64,000 bases of DNA from Bacillus sp. HNG. GTDB taxonomy: Bacteria; Bacillota; Bacilli; Bacillales; Bacillaceae_L. The notes under the pieces are model-generated. The model saw nothing but the letters and a program-made list of their open reading frames with translations, did not search any database and was not told the origin of the DNA. The translations under genes and the position numbers were made by a program. This document shows, piece after piece, positions 37,258 through 46,851 of the stretch. Position 1 is the first letter of the stretch. Every line of letters begins with the position of its first letter. The stretch lies in the NCBI RefSeq assembly GCF_003400205.1, contig NZ_QUQV01000006.1, forward strand, positions 62,001 to 126,000, written 5' to 3'.

Positions 37258-38448
37258 ATGATGAAAAGTGAATTAATGAGCATGCTAGAATCACGTAAAG
37301 AGGAAATCATTAATATCCGTCGTTTTTTACATGAAAATCCTGAGATTTCATTTAAAGAGGAAAAAACAGCTCAATTTATTGCAGATTTTTACAAGGGAAA
37401 AGACGTTGAGGTTCAAACGAATGTTGGAAATGGTTATGGGATTGTTGTAACGATTAAAGGTGGAAAGCCAGGAAAAACAATTGGTCTCCGCGCAGATTTT
37501 GATGCTCTTCCAATTACAGAAGAAACGGATGTACCCTTTCAATCAAAGAATGAGGGCGTTATGCATGCATGTGGTCATGATGGACATACGGCCTATTTAT
37601 TAGTTTTAGCAGATTGTTTAATTCAATTAAAGGATTCCATTCCAGGTACTATTAAAATCATTCACCAACATGCAGAAGAGGTTCCGCCAGGTGGAGCGAA
37701 AAGTATCGTAGAATCTGGTTTGATTGATGACTTAGACGCGATCTATGGTATTCATTTATTACCAATGGGACCTGCAGGAACAGTCGGATATCATGCTGGG
37801 TATTCCTTTAATGGACGTGCCTATATGAAGTTGAAAGTGCAAGGAAGAGGTGGACATGGCTCATCTCCACATCTAGCTAACGATGCAATCGTGGCTGCTG
37901 CTCATTTTGTTACAGCTGCACAAACCATTGTTAGTCGGAGATTAAGCCCATTCGACATCGGTGTAATCACAATTGGCTCTTTTGATGGTAAAGGCACCTT
38001 CAATGTTATCAAGGATAGTGTTGAGCTTGAAGGTGATATTCGCTATATGACAGTAGAAACAAAAGAAACGATTGAAAAAGAAGTGAAACGGATTGTAAGA
38101 GGAATAGAAGAAGAGTTCGGCGTAACCTGTGAACTTACTTATACTCCAGATTATCCGCCTTTATACAACAATCCTGAGCTAACAGCAAAGGTTGCCGAAA
38201 GCTTACGAAGCATGGACGATAAGGATATAAAAGAAGTAAAAGAATTTCCGGCAATGTCTCCGTCAGAGGATTTTGCCTATTATGCTGAAAAATTCCCAGC
38301 TTGCTTTTTCTACATCGCTTGCACGCCAAAAGGAGTAGAAAACCCATACTTTAATCACCATCCAAAATTTGATATTGATGAGGATGCGCTTCTCGTAGCG
38401 GCTAAAGCTGTCGGACAAGTTGTTTGCAGTTATTATGAAATAGATTAA
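37258..38448 (+). CDS. M20-family amidohydrolase (IAA-amino acid/hippurate hydrolase-like)
   Basis: A 396-residue di-metal peptidase. The ligand motif is MHACGHDGHTA (C105, H107, H110), followed by HQHAEEVPPGG with the catalytic glutamates and GGHGSSPHLA in the dimerisation domain. It should release an amino acid from an N-acyl conjugate. Two adjacent ATG codons (37258, 37261) follow AAGGAGACAAAC. A terminator lies just after the stop. Confidence 0.9.
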   Translation: MMKSELMSMLESRKEEIINIRRFLHENPEISFKEEKTAQFIADFYKGKDVEVQTNVGNGYGIVVTIKGGKPGKTIGLRADFDALPITEETDVPFQSKNEGVMHACGHDGHTAYLLVLADCLIQLKDSIPGTIKIIHQHAEEVPPGGAKSIVESGLIDDLDAIYGIHLLPMGPAGTVGYHAGYSFNGRAYMKLKVQGRGGHGSSPHLANDAIVAAAHFVTAAQTIVSRRLSPFDIGVITIGSFDGKGTFNVIKDSVELEGDIRYMTVETKETIEKEVKRIVRGIEEEFGVTCELTYTPDYPPLYNNPELTAKVAESLRSMDDKDIKEVKEFPAMSPSEDFAYYAEKFPACFFYIACTPKGVENPYFNHHPKFDIDEDALLVAAKAVGQVVCSYYEID

Positions 38449-38460
38449 TAGAATGAAGAA

Positions 38461-38504
38461 AAAACCATATGACATTCCTTATTGGAAATGTCATATGGTT
38501 TTTT
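38461..38504 (+). terminator. Terminator after the M20 gene
   Basis: AAACCATATGACATT (38461-38475) pairs perfectly with AATGTCATATGGTTT (38486-38500), and seven T follow. Confidence 0.92.
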
Positions 38505-38572
38505 TGTATGAATTTAGAGGGAGAAGGCTAATTTCTTGTTTTGTATTTATTTTAGTAATATAATTAATTCAA

Positions 38573-38590
38573 TATCTTGAAATTAAGATA
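38573..38590 (+). promoter_or_regulatory. MhqR-like palindrome upstream of the SDR gene
   Basis: TATCTTGAAATTAAGATA is an 18-bp inverted repeat close to the Bacillus MhqR operator TATCTCGAATTCGAGATA, and a TTCGAGAT half-site follows at about 38597. MhqR is a MarR-type repressor that responds to quinones and electrophiles. The match is by eye. Confidence 0.45.
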
Positions 38591-38644
38591 AATAAATTCG
38601 AGATTATTTTGAGCTAATCCGAATAAATAAGGAGAGGTTAAGAA

Positions 38645-39415
38645 ATGAATTTTGAAGGTAAAGTAGTCATTGTTACAGGTGCAGCAGGCGGTATTGGAAA
38701 AGAAGTTGTACGTAAGTTAGCAAACGAAAAAGCGAAGGTCGTGTTAGTGGATTTAAATGAAGACGCGATCAAAGCTGTACAAGCTGAGCTTGGTTTAAAT
38801 GAAGAAAATAGCTTAGTTGTAAAAGCAGATGTGTCGAATGAAGAAAATGTTAAAAATTATGTAGATCAAACTGTTTCAAAGTTTGGCCGCATTGATGGCT
38901 TCGTAAATAATGCAGGGGTTGAAGGTCCAGCTAAGCCACTTGAAGAAATAACAGAAAAAGATTTTGATTTCGTATATGGAATTAACGTAAAAGGTGTACT
39001 TTTTGGTCTTAAATATGTATTACCAGTCATGAAAGAACAAAAATCAGGTGCAATCGTTAATACGTCATCAGTGGCTGGTTTAATTGGCTCACCGAGCATG
39101 ATTTTATATAATTCATCTAAACATGCTGTAATGGGTATTAACAAAGTTGCGGCTCTAGAAGCAGCACCATTTAACGTTCGTGTAAACACGGTAAACCCAG
39201 GTGTTATTAATACACAAATGATGCGTAAAATTGAAGCAAATGTGGCACCAGGTGCAGCGGAAGCAGCTCAAGCCGCTTATAACGATGCAGTACCAATGAA
39301 ACGCTATGGTGAACCTGAAGAGGTAGCTAACGTCATTACATTCCTTCTTTCAGACGAAGCTTCTTATGTAAGCTCATCTTCATTTACTGTCGATGGTGCT
39401 TTATATAACGTTTAA
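38645..39415 (+). CDS. Short-chain dehydrogenase/reductase (FabG-like)
   Basis: A 256-residue classical SDR. The cofactor motif is GAAGGIG (12-18), then NNAGV, a catalytic serine in NTSSVAG, and the YxxxK pair Y155/K159 (YNSSK). It ends with the usual SSSFTVDGAL. An NAD(P)-dependent oxidoreductase of unknown substrate. AAGGAGAGG precedes the ATG; it is a single-gene unit flanked by terminators. Confidence 0.9.
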   Translation: MNFEGKVVIVTGAAGGIGKEVVRKLANEKAKVVLVDLNEDAIKAVQAELGLNEENSLVVKADVSNEENVKNYVDQTVSKFGRIDGFVNNAGVEGPAKPLEEITEKDFDFVYGINVKGVLFGLKYVLPVMKEQKSGAIVNTSSVAGLIGSPSMILYNSSKHAVMGINKVAALEAAPFNVRVNTVNPGVINTQMMRKIEANVAPGAAEAAQAAYNDAVPMKRYGEPEEVANVITFLLSDEASYVSSSSFTVDGALYNV

Positions 39416-39429
39416 TCCAAAATAGCATA

Positions 39430-39471
39430 GCAACCAGTGGAAAACGTAAAGTTTTCTCTGGTTGCTTTTTT
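39430..39471 (+). terminator. Terminator after the SDR gene
   Basis: GCAACCAG (39430-39437) pairs with CTGGTTGC (39458-39465), with an inner GAAAAC/GTTTTC stem. Six T follow. Confidence 0.88.
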
Positions 39472-39632
39472 GAATTGCTCAAATATGTTACCTCAAAAGT
39501 GTCAGCACCATTTTCATAACATCTTTCTAGTAAATATGAAGCCCCCAAATTTTACACCCACTTAACAAAATCTACTATATACTGTATATATCCATTAACA
39601 ATATGAGGAAAAAATTTTTTAGGAGATTTGTG

Positions 39633-40322
39633 ATGAAAGTAGATTGTTTGATCGTTGATGATGAGATGGCTTTAGCCGAAACAACGAGTGAATATTTCAA
39701 TATGTTTGAAGTCAAAACGACATTTGTAACAAGTGCTGAGGAGTGCGAGCGTTTCATGCTAGACAATGAACCGTCATTGATCCTTCTGGATATCAATCTT
39801 GGGGATTCTTCAGGCTTTGATTTATGCAAAAAATTGCGCCAAACAACACAGATTCCGATTTTATTTATCAGTGCCCGTTCTAGCGATGATGATATACTCA
39901 TTGCGCTAAACATAGGCGGAGACGATTATATTCAGAAGCCATATACACTCAGTATCTTACTCGCAAAAGTAAAAGCAGTACTCAAAAGACTTGGCAATGG
40001 TTCTAATAATCAACAAGAAGTTTTTGATTTTGGAAACATACAAATTGACACAAATCTGCAACGTGTCCGCGTAAATGGTGTAGAGATTCAATTAAAAGCG
40101 ATGGAATATAAGCTTTTATTTTATATGGCAAAAAATAAAAATCGAATTATTACAAAGGATGAATTGTTTCAAAACGTATGGGAAGATTCTTTTGTAGGGG
40201 ATGGAACCCTCAATGTACATATTCGTCATTTACGAGAAAAAATTGAAAGGAATCCAAAGGACCCGAAATTTATTAAAACGGTATGGGGAACAGGATATGT
40301 TCTAGAGGATACCAGCCAATGA
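39633..40322 (+). CDS. OmpR-family response regulator
   Basis: A 229-residue protein. The receiver domain has DD at 9-10, phospho-acceptor D53 (LLDINL) and lysine in IQKPY. The winged helix ends in TVWGTGYVLE. ATG 39633 follows AGGAGATTT; the upstream in-frame region is rejected for lack of a ribosome site. It overlaps the kinase by 4 bp and controls, by position, the ABC transporter downstream. Confidence 0.92.
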   Translation: MKVDCLIVDDEMALAETTSEYFNMFEVKTTFVTSAEECERFMLDNEPSLILLDINLGDSSGFDLCKKLRQTTQIPILFISARSSDDDILIALNIGGDDYIQKPYTLSILLAKVKAVLKRLGNGSNNQQEVFDFGNIQIDTNLQRVRVNGVEIQLKAMEYKLLFYMAKNKNRIITKDELFQNVWEDSFVGDGTLNVHIRHLREKIERNPKDPKFIKTVWGTGYVLEDTSQ

Positions 40323-41584
40323 GAATTAAATTACTAATTGGCTCGATTTTCGTCATTTTTAGTGTGGGCATTGTCTTCTCCATTATAGTGATTAAGAATA
40401 ATAAGATTTCAGAAGTGGATCTTGTCGCCATCAATGATGTGGTTAAAACGACTGAAAAAAATTGGGGACAGATTAGTGAAGAAACCTTCTTCAATATCGA
40501 TCTAAAACAACCATTTTCCATCATTGATAACTCAGAAAGCGTGATATATCAAACACCTGGAAGTGATTTTGTCGATGTATACAATGCTATTAAAAATAGA
40601 GATATATTGATAGACCTGGAGAAAAACAACGAGATTGTTGGGAAAATCGTTATTCAAAATAATGAACAAGAAATGGTACACCAACAAAAAAGTGAACTAG
40701 TCACACTTTTAAGTTTGATATTCGGACTATTAATGATCGTGCTTATTCTTTATATCTTTTATATTTACAGTACGTTTTTGAAACCATTTCAGCAGCTTCA
40801 ACAATTCGCAGCGAATGTGGCTAGAGGTCATCTAGATATCCCGTTAAATATGGAGAAGAACAATTACTTTGGTGCGTTCACGGAAAGTTTTGATATCCTG
40901 CGAGAAGAACTCGAAGCTGCACGTCAAAGGGAATATGAATCCAACCGTAGTAAGAAAGAGCTTGTAGCTACATTAAGTCATGATATTAAGACGCCAGTCG
41001 CTTCAATTAAAGCGGTTAGTGAGTTAATGCTTTTGCAGGCAACCGATGATAAGGTAATGAAACAAGTGAATACTATTTATTCAAAAGCCGAGCAAATTAA
41101 TTTGCTTATTACAGATATGTTTCATGCCACTTTAGAAGAACTGCAACAATTAAAATTAACAGTAACCGAAGAATCAAGTGAGGTACTAGTTGATATGATT
41201 GAAAATGTCAATTATGATCAGCAAATTGTCTATGATCCAATACCACCATGTATTCTTTTAATGGATCGGTTGCGTATGCAGCAAGTACTAGACAATATTA
41301 TCAGTAATTCATATAAATATGCGGGAACAAAAGTCATGATTAAATCACAAATTAATTATGGGTATCTTGAACTAAATATTCAAGATTTCGGACCGGGAAT
41401 TAGCGAGGAAGAAGTACCTTTACTTTTTAATAAATATTTTAGAGGCAAAAATATCGAAGGTAAGAATGGTTCTGGACTGGGTCTGTATATTTCAAAATAC
41501 TTCATGGAAAATATGGATGGCCATATTAGCTGTAACAACCGAAAAGACGGGTTCACAGTCGTATTGAAAATCAAGCTTGCGTAG
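40319..41584 (+). CDS. Two-component sensor histidine kinase
   Basis: A 421-residue kinase with TM1 at about 3-24, an extracytoplasmic sensor of about 105 residues, and TM2 at about 128-150. HAMP follows, then an H-box with H221 (TLSHDIKTPVAS), an N-box (DNIISNSYKYA) and GSGLGLYIS. Unlike BceS kinases it has a real external sensor. It is coupled to the regulator (ATGA). Confidence 0.9.
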   Translation: MRIKLLIGSIFVIFSVGIVFSIIVIKNNKISEVDLVAINDVVKTTEKNWGQISEETFFNIDLKQPFSIIDNSESVIYQTPGSDFVDVYNAIKNRDILIDLEKNNEIVGKIVIQNNEQEMVHQQKSELVTLLSLIFGLLMIVLILYIFYIYSTFLKPFQQLQQFAANVARGHLDIPLNMEKNNYFGAFTESFDILREELEAARQREYESNRSKKELVATLSHDIKTPVASIKAVSELMLLQATDDKVMKQVNTIYSKAEQINLLITDMFHATLEELQQLKLTVTEESSEVLVDMIENVNYDQQIVYDPIPPCILLMDRLRMQQVLDNIISNSYKYAGTKVMIKSQINYGYLELNIQDFGPGISEEEVPLLFNKYFRGKNIEGKNGSGLGLYISKYFMENMDGHISCNNRKDGFTVVLKIKLA

Positions 41585-41586
41585 AT

Positions 41587-41641
41587 TTAAGAATTAGTTA
41601 AGAATTGCACAAAGATTTAATAAGAATTCATTTTGTATGAT
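41587..41641 (+). promoter_or_regulatory. Three in-phase TTAAGAAT repeats before the ABC transporter promoter
   Basis: TTAAGAAT at 41587, TTAAGAAT at 41598 and ATAAGAAT at 41620 lie 11 and 22 bp apart, all on one face of the helix, followed by TATGAT at about 41636. This is the layout of an OmpR-family binding region, probably for the regulator encoded just upstream. Confidence 0.55.
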
Positions 41642-41673
41642 AAGACTGTAATCTTTATTGCGGTCTTTTTTTC
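41642..41673 (+). terminator. Terminator/attenuator between kinase and ABC genes
   Basis: AAGACTGTAA (41642-41651) pairs with TTGCGGTCTT (41658-41667, with G-U pairs), then TTTTTTCTTT. It may end the kinase transcript or attenuate the ABC promoter. Confidence 0.7.
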
Positions 41674-41717
41674 TTTGGTTGAAAAATGAATGATATAAAG
41701 GGAGATGCCAATCAATC

Positions 41718-42479
41718 ATGACAAAAACAATTATTCGAACGGAGAAGCTGTGTAAAACCTTTTCAAGCGGTGGTATTCAGCAGCATGTTTTAAAGAATTT
41801 AGATATCAGTTTAGGAGAAGGGGATTTCACGATTATAATGGGCAGTTCTGGATCGGGAAAGTCTACCCTACTTTATGCAATTAGTGGCATGGATAAGCCG
41901 ACATTAGGTGAAATTAATTTTGCTGGAAAAAATTTAGCTACATTGAATAATGACCAACTAGCGGTGTTTAGAAGAAATAATTGTGGTTTTGTATTCCAAC
42001 AAATTTATTTACTCGACAATATGAGTGTACTTGATAATGTACTAGCAAGTGGATTTTTAGTAAATAAGAATAAGCGTGAACTTGTAAAAAGAGTGAAAGA
42101 ACGATTAATACAAGTAGGAATCACTGAAAATTCTTGGTCCAAATTTCCGAGTCAGCTTTCTGGCGGTGAGGCTCAACGAGTAGGTATTGTGAGAGCAATC
42201 ATTAATAGCCCGAAAATATTATTTGCAGATGAACCAACTGGTGCATTAAACTCGGCATCTAGCGATCGTGTATTAGATGTATTTACAGATGTGAATCGGA
42301 GTGGTCAAAGTATTGTCTTGGTAACTCATGATTTGAAAACAGCATTACGTGGAAATCGAATTCTATATTTACGAGATGGCGTGATTTGCGGTGACTTGCA
42401 GCTAGGCGCATATAGTGAAAATGAGAATGTAGAGCGCCATGAAAAGCTGAAGACCTTCCTTGCTGAAATGGGGTGGTAA
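41718..42479 (+). CDS. ABC transporter ATP-binding protein (MacB/LolD-like)
   Basis: A 253-residue ATPase. Walker A is GSSGSGKST, the Q-loop is VFQQIYLLDNMSVLDN, the signature LSGGEAQRVGIVRA, and Walker B ILFADEPTGALN. The FVFQQ...DN and ADEPTGALN forms are those of FtsX-partner (type VII) ABC systems used for antibiotic resistance or lipoprotein and peptide handling. It is followed by its permease. Confidence 0.92.
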   Translation: MTKTIIRTEKLCKTFSSGGIQQHVLKNLDISLGEGDFTIIMGSSGSGKSTLLYAISGMDKPTLGEINFAGKNLATLNNDQLAVFRRNNCGFVFQQIYLLDNMSVLDNVLASGFLVNKNKRELVKRVKERLIQVGITENSWSKFPSQLSGGEAQRVGIVRAIINSPKILFADEPTGALNSASSDRVLDVFTDVNRSGQSIVLVTHDLKTALRGNRILYLRDGVICGDLQLGAYSENENVERHEKLKTFLAEMGW

Positions 42480-42489
42480 GGTGAACATT

Positions 42490-44826
42490 ATGAATCTAGC
42501 TTTGACGAATATTAAAAAAAGTAAATCTGCCCATATCTCATTATTTATCTTTATTTTGGTCGCTGCCTTACTACTTAATATTGGTCTTATGGTTATCACT
42601 CAAATCAATCCGTTTTTTGATCATAAAGTTGAACAATTAAATGATCCACATGTCACGATTATGATGGCCGAAGCAGGTTTTAATCCGGCTTATGAAGAGT
42701 TTTTAGCGGGCTATTCTGGAGTAACTGAGACTGAGACAGAAGAGATCGTCATGATGAATATTGCGACCTTTCATTTTGGTAACAGTGAATTAACGAGTAC
42801 TGTCGCTATTTTTAATGCTGAGAACAATCGCAGTATTGGACCGCTCAAGCTAATTGAAAAGCTAAATACATCAAGTGAAAATGATATTTATCTACCTTAT
42901 AGTTTTAAAACAAACGGGGGATATGAATTAGGTGATATCTTTACCATTACCTATCAAAATATGGACTACGATTATCGAATTGCTGGATTTTTAGAAACTA
43001 CAATCATGGGTACAACCAACATCGGGATCATGAAGTTTATGCTACCAGAGTCATCCTATCATACATTAACAGACAATCTAGACGGCCAATCAAAAGGGAT
43101 GATTATATCTGCAGTAATGAAGGATAAAACTCAATCGTCGAAGGTACTAAGTGACTTCTCAAAGGAATTCCCGCAATCGATTGTAGGAGAATCTACTTCC
43201 TATATATGGGGATTAGATATCGAATTGGTGAAAAACGTAAGTACATTGACGATTAACATCATAGCGACCATATTAGTTATTTTTGCTGCAATTATCGTAC
43301 TTGTATCGTTAATTGTCATCCGCTTCCGTATTTCGAATAGTATTGAAGATGGGATGACAAATATCGGAACCCTGAAAGCAATCGGCTATACAAGTGGACA
43401 AATTCTTTCGTCTATTATACTCCAGTTTAGCTCAATTGCTCTTATTGCAAGTACAGTAGGGGTTGCCTTGTCATATGGACTAATGCCTTTTATTGGAGGA
43501 ATTCTTTCGACTTTATCTGGTTTGGTATGGGTTCAAAGCTTTGATGGCATCATGAATTTAATCAGTATTTTCCTTGTTATGTTAAGTGTAGTAATTGTTA
43601 CAATACTATCCGCCTTCCGTGTTCGAAAAATTTCACCTGTTGCGGCGCTTCGGGGGGGGATTCAAACTCACAGTTTTAGAAAAAATCACTTCCCTTTGGA
43701 TAAAGCAAAGGGTGGTCTGCACTTTTTACTTGCAATTAAATCGATGCTAGCAAATGCGAAACAAAATATGATGATTCTTGTCATTATTATTGCATTAACG
43801 TTTGCTTCCGTCTTTTCCATGGTCCTTTATTACAACATCGCTTCAGATAAGACTGCATTTGTTAACTTGTTTGGCTCAGAACCTGCGAATGTATTGATTG
43901 CAGTTAAGCCAGATATAGATACAAGTGAATTATTGAGAGATATTGAACAAATGAACCATGTAAGGAAAGTGAACATATTCGATTTAATGACAACAAAAAT
44001 AGATGGTCAAACCGTATATACAAATATTACGGATCGTTATGACCGGTTAGAGAATAATATCGTCTATGAAGGGCGTCAACCAAAATATGAAAATGAAATA
44101 TCCATTTCCTGGGTTGTATCCGATCAAATAAATAAAGGAATTGGTGATACAGTTGAGGTAGAGTACGGAGCTGAAACAAAAAAATATTTGGTAACGGGTC
44201 TAAGTCAATCAATTGGTAATTTAGGACAGGTAGCTGCATTAACAATGGAAGGAATGCAGCAATTACAAACCGATTATCAAGGTACGACCCTTTATGCCTA
44301 CCTAGATGGAATCTCGAACAAAGACTTTATCAAAAGGGTCGAGGGACAGTATGGGGACAATATAGCAGATACGTTAGATATCGATGAAAACATAGAGACC
44401 CAAACAGGTATGTATACGGCTGCAGTGTATGCTGTTATGGTAATGGTTTTGGCAATTACCGTTCTAGTTGTTGTGATGATTTTATACCTGGTTATCAAAA
44501 CGATGATTATTAAGCGAAAGAAAGAGTTCGGTGTCATGAAAGCAATAGGTTATACCACGATACAACTAATGAATCAAATATCGATTAGCTTTCTCCCTGT
44601 GATCCTTACGGGTGTTGCAATCGGTGGTGTACTTGGGTACTTTTTTACGAATCCTATGCTTTCGGTATTGTTATCTAGTGCGGGGGTTAAACGTTTGGAT
44701 TTTATCGTTCATTTACCAACTATTTTTATGCTGTGTGTGGGAATCCTTATTTTAGCCTACTTGGTCTCCATGCTTGTGTCTCGAAGAATAAAGAAAATTT
44801 CTGCATATGGTTTAATAACTGAATAG
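42490..44826 (+). CDS. FtsX-type ABC transporter permease
   Basis: A 778-residue permease made of two FtsX halves. One helix at about 10-32 is followed by an extracytoplasmic domain, three helices (about 255-385, with IGTLKAIGYTSGQI), and a central helix near 425. A second external domain and three more helices follow (about 650-775, with FGVMKAIGYTTIQL). ATG 42490 follows TAAGGTG; GTG at 42481 is an alternative. With the ATPase it forms a mechanotransmitter-type pump, probably induced by the adjacent two-component system. Confidence 0.88.
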   Translation: MNLALTNIKKSKSAHISLFIFILVAALLLNIGLMVITQINPFFDHKVEQLNDPHVTIMMAEAGFNPAYEEFLAGYSGVTETETEEIVMMNIATFHFGNSELTSTVAIFNAENNRSIGPLKLIEKLNTSSENDIYLPYSFKTNGGYELGDIFTITYQNMDYDYRIAGFLETTIMGTTNIGIMKFMLPESSYHTLTDNLDGQSKGMIISAVMKDKTQSSKVLSDFSKEFPQSIVGESTSYIWGLDIELVKNVSTLTINIIATILVIFAAIIVLVSLIVIRFRISNSIEDGMTNIGTLKAIGYTSGQILSSIILQFSSIALIASTVGVALSYGLMPFIGGILSTLSGLVWVQSFDGIMNLISIFLVMLSVVIVTILSAFRVRKISPVAALRGGIQTHSFRKNHFPLDKAKGGLHFLLAIKSMLANAKQNMMILVIIIALTFASVFSMVLYYNIASDKTAFVNLFGSEPANVLIAVKPDIDTSELLRDIEQMNHVRKVNIFDLMTTKIDGQTVYTNITDRYDRLENNIVYEGRQPKYENEISISWVVSDQINKGIGDTVEVEYGAETKKYLVTGLSQSIGNLGQVAALTMEGMQQLQTDYQGTTLYAYLDGISNKDFIKRVEGQYGDNIADTLDIDENIETQTGMYTAAVYAVMVMVLAITVLVVVMILYLVIKTMIIKRKKEFGVMKAIGYTTIQLMNQISISFLPVILTGVAIGGVLGYFFTNPMLSVLLSSAGVKRLDFIVHLPTIFMLCVGILILAYLVSMLVSRRIKKISAYGLITE

Positions 44827-44841
44827 AATGAATCAAATCAA

Positions 44842-44884
44842 AGAGCCTGCCCCTGAAATTGTATAGGGGGTAGGTTCTGTTTTA
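44842..44884 (+). terminator. Terminator after the FtsX-type permease
   Basis: AGAGCCTGCCCCT (44842-44854) pairs with AGGGGGTAGGTTCT (44865-44878, with G-U pairs), then TTTTAC. CCTGxCCC-armed family. Confidence 0.75.
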
Positions 44885-45001
44885 CTCTTGTAGATTGACT
44901 GCTCAATCATTAATAACACCAAAAAAGAGAAAAATCTTTTAAAAAAAGCTATGGATTGTCAGGTTAAGCACATAATAAAGAAAAAAATAGGAGGTTTGAT
45001 T

Positions 45002-45463
45002 TTGAAAAAAATAATTCCAATTTTCGTTCTGTGCTTGTCCTTATGGTATCCAGTTGATACAACTTATGGAGCAGGAGACTCTGAATGTCGTTTGTTTGAG
45101 AATCTGTTTGCAGATCACGTAAAGCAGACGGGAAAAATTTGTAAAGTGGAGGTTAGTCGTAAAAACCTGAACGTCTCGGTAGAGGGAGTAAAGGTTTCTC
45201 CGGAACTGGCGGGGCTTTCACTTAATGCTGATTTTGAAAGGACTGAAAATGAAACACTCGTTCTGGGAGAGTTTGCATTGCTTCCTCAAGAAGTAAATCC
45301 TGTCATTGATTCACTTCGAAAAGGGGGTATACAAGTTTCAGCATTGCATAATCATTGGTTTGAGAAGCCTATGGTCCTTTATCTCCATTTCCAAGGTAAA
45401 GGTGACCCCGAAACCCTTGCTCAAACGGTCAAATCCGCTATAGATGTAGTCCAACAAAAATAA
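45002..45463 (+). CDS. Secreted DUF1259 (LppY/LpqO) family protein
   Basis: A 153-residue exported protein. The signal peptide (residues 1-23, cleavage after TYG-A) is followed by one DUF1259 repeat ending in EVNPVIDSLRKGGIQVSALHNHW...LYLHFQGKG. The HNHW histidines are conserved in the family, whose function is unknown. TTG 45002 is chosen because GGAGGTTTG is correctly spaced and it starts exactly at the signal peptide. Confidence 0.8.
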   Translation: MKKIIPIFVLCLSLWYPVDTTYGAGDSECRLFENLFADHVKQTGKICKVEVSRKNLNVSVEGVKVSPELAGLSLNADFERTENETLVLGEFALLPQEVNPVIDSLRKGGIQVSALHNHWFEKPMVLYLHFQGKGDPETLAQTVKSAIDVVQQK

Positions 45464-45469
45464 GAAAAA

Positions 45470-45518
45470 GACCTGCCGCCATTAACATTATTGCGTTACA
45501 TGGGAGCAGGTCTCTATT
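45470..45518. terminator. Bidirectional terminator between DUF1259 gene and nupC
   Basis: GACCTGC (45470-45476) pairs with GCAGGTC (45506-45512), then CTATTTTTG. On the other strand AAAAAG in front of the stem gives a T-run. CCTGxCCC-armed family. Confidence 0.7.
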
Positions 45519-45525
45519 TTTGTGT

Positions 45526-46719
45526 TTATATAAACATATTTACAAAAATAGCTGTAATAAAGCTTGCTAACGTTCCGGCAATGATGGCCTTAAAACTCAT
45601 TGAGGCTATTAGTTTTTTCTTTGATGGTGCTAATGAACCAAGACCAACAATTAACTGTCCAATGGAAGAGAGGTTTGCGAAGTTACATAATGCAACTGTT
45701 AAAATTGCAATCGTTTGTGGTTTTAGTTCACCTTGTAATTTGAGTAGGTCCTGATAGGCAATCAGTTCATTGGCTGTAATCTTTGTTCCGATAATGGATG
45801 CGGCACGGAAAGCATCTTCAACAGGAATCCCAACAAGTAAAGCGAAAGGATAGAATACATAACCAAATACCGTAGCTAAATCCATTCCGATGATGCCTAA
45901 GATGCCATCTGCTAAAGCCAATATACTGATAAACGCAATAAGTAAACCACCAATGCTTGCAGCAAGCTTAACTCCACTCACAGCCCCTTCAGAAATAGCT
46001 TCAAAAATATTTGTGTATCCTGCCTGTTCCATTTTAACATCTTCGTTCGTTTCAGATTTTTCTGTTTCGGGTTCCATCATTTTAGACATAACAATAGCAA
46101 CAAATGGAACGGAGAATACGGAGATCAGTAAATACCTAATATCTATCCCCATTTGAGCATAGGATAAGAGAATCGCGCCACTTGCTGAAGCTGTGCCCCC
46201 AACCATAACGGTGAATAATTCTGAACGTGTCAATTTAGCAAGATAAGGCTTGATCAGTAACGGTGATTCTACTACGCCTAACATTGTATTTGCAACTGTA
46301 TTAAAAGATTCAACACGAGTGGTACCAAATACTTTACCGACAACCCAACCGAGCCCCCGTACGACAATTGGGATGATTCGCAGATAATAGAGAGCGGAGA
46401 CAAGTGCAGAGATAAAAATGATAACAGATAATACCTGTATCGCGAAAACAAATCCGATGTTCGTTCCTTCTGCAAATAAACCACCAAATAAGAAATTAAT
46501 GCCTTCTTGGCTATAGTTGAGGACGTGCTGCACGCCTTGGGCAGCATTCGTCAGAACCCAACGACCAAGCTGAACATTAAGCATAAAGTATACAAAAATG
46601 CCTTCTAACACTACACCAACTATAATCGTACGCCATTTAATGGCCTTTTTATTTTTACTTAGAAGCCAAGCTATAAATAGTAAACCCACTAGGGATAATA
46701 AACCGAATAAAATATCCAT
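45526..46719 (-). CDS. nupC: NupC-family nucleoside transporter
   Basis: A 397-residue concentrative nucleoside symporter with about nine helices. Typical segments are GVVESPLLIKPYL, GGTASASGAILLSYAQMGID and CNFANLSSIGQLIVGLGSLAP. ATG 46719 follows AGGAGGTTATT. The frame continues 28 codons upstream into the leader and is rejected there. The guanine-type riboswitch upstream says it takes up purine nucleosides. Confidence 0.92.
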   Translation of the reverse strand: MDILFGLLSLVGLLFIAWLLSKNKKAIKWRTIIVGVVLEGIFVYFMLNVQLGRWVLTNAAQGVQHVLNYSQEGINFLFGGLFAEGTNIGFVFAIQVLSVIIFISALVSALYYLRIIPIVVRGLGWVVGKVFGTTRVESFNTVANTMLGVVESPLLIKPYLAKLTRSELFTVMVGGTASASGAILLSYAQMGIDIRYLLISVFSVPFVAIVMSKMMEPETEKSETNEDVKMEQAGYTNIFEAISEGAVSGVKLAASIGGLLIAFISILALADGILGIIGMDLATVFGYVFYPFALLVGIPVEDAFRAASIIGTKITANELIAYQDLLKLQGELKPQTIAILTVALCNFANLSSIGQLIVGLGSLAPSKKKLIASMSFKAIIAGTLASFITAIFVNMFI

Positions 46720-46789
46720 GAATAACCTCCTAAAATAGCTTCTACTACGACCTTTATTATCGGTATAAGTATGAATTCTTATGTGTGAA

Positions 46790-46836
46790 TAAAAAAAGTA
46801 CATCCTCTCAATCTATAAAGAAAGAAGAGAATGCAC
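46790..46836 (-). terminator. Riboswitch terminator in the nupC leader
   Basis: On the minus strand GTGCATTCTC (46836-46827) pairs with GAGAGGATGTAC (46809-46798), followed by seven T. It lies between the purine aptamer and nupC. Confidence 0.85.
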
Positions 46837-46851
46837 CTGCGTTCTACTTTC

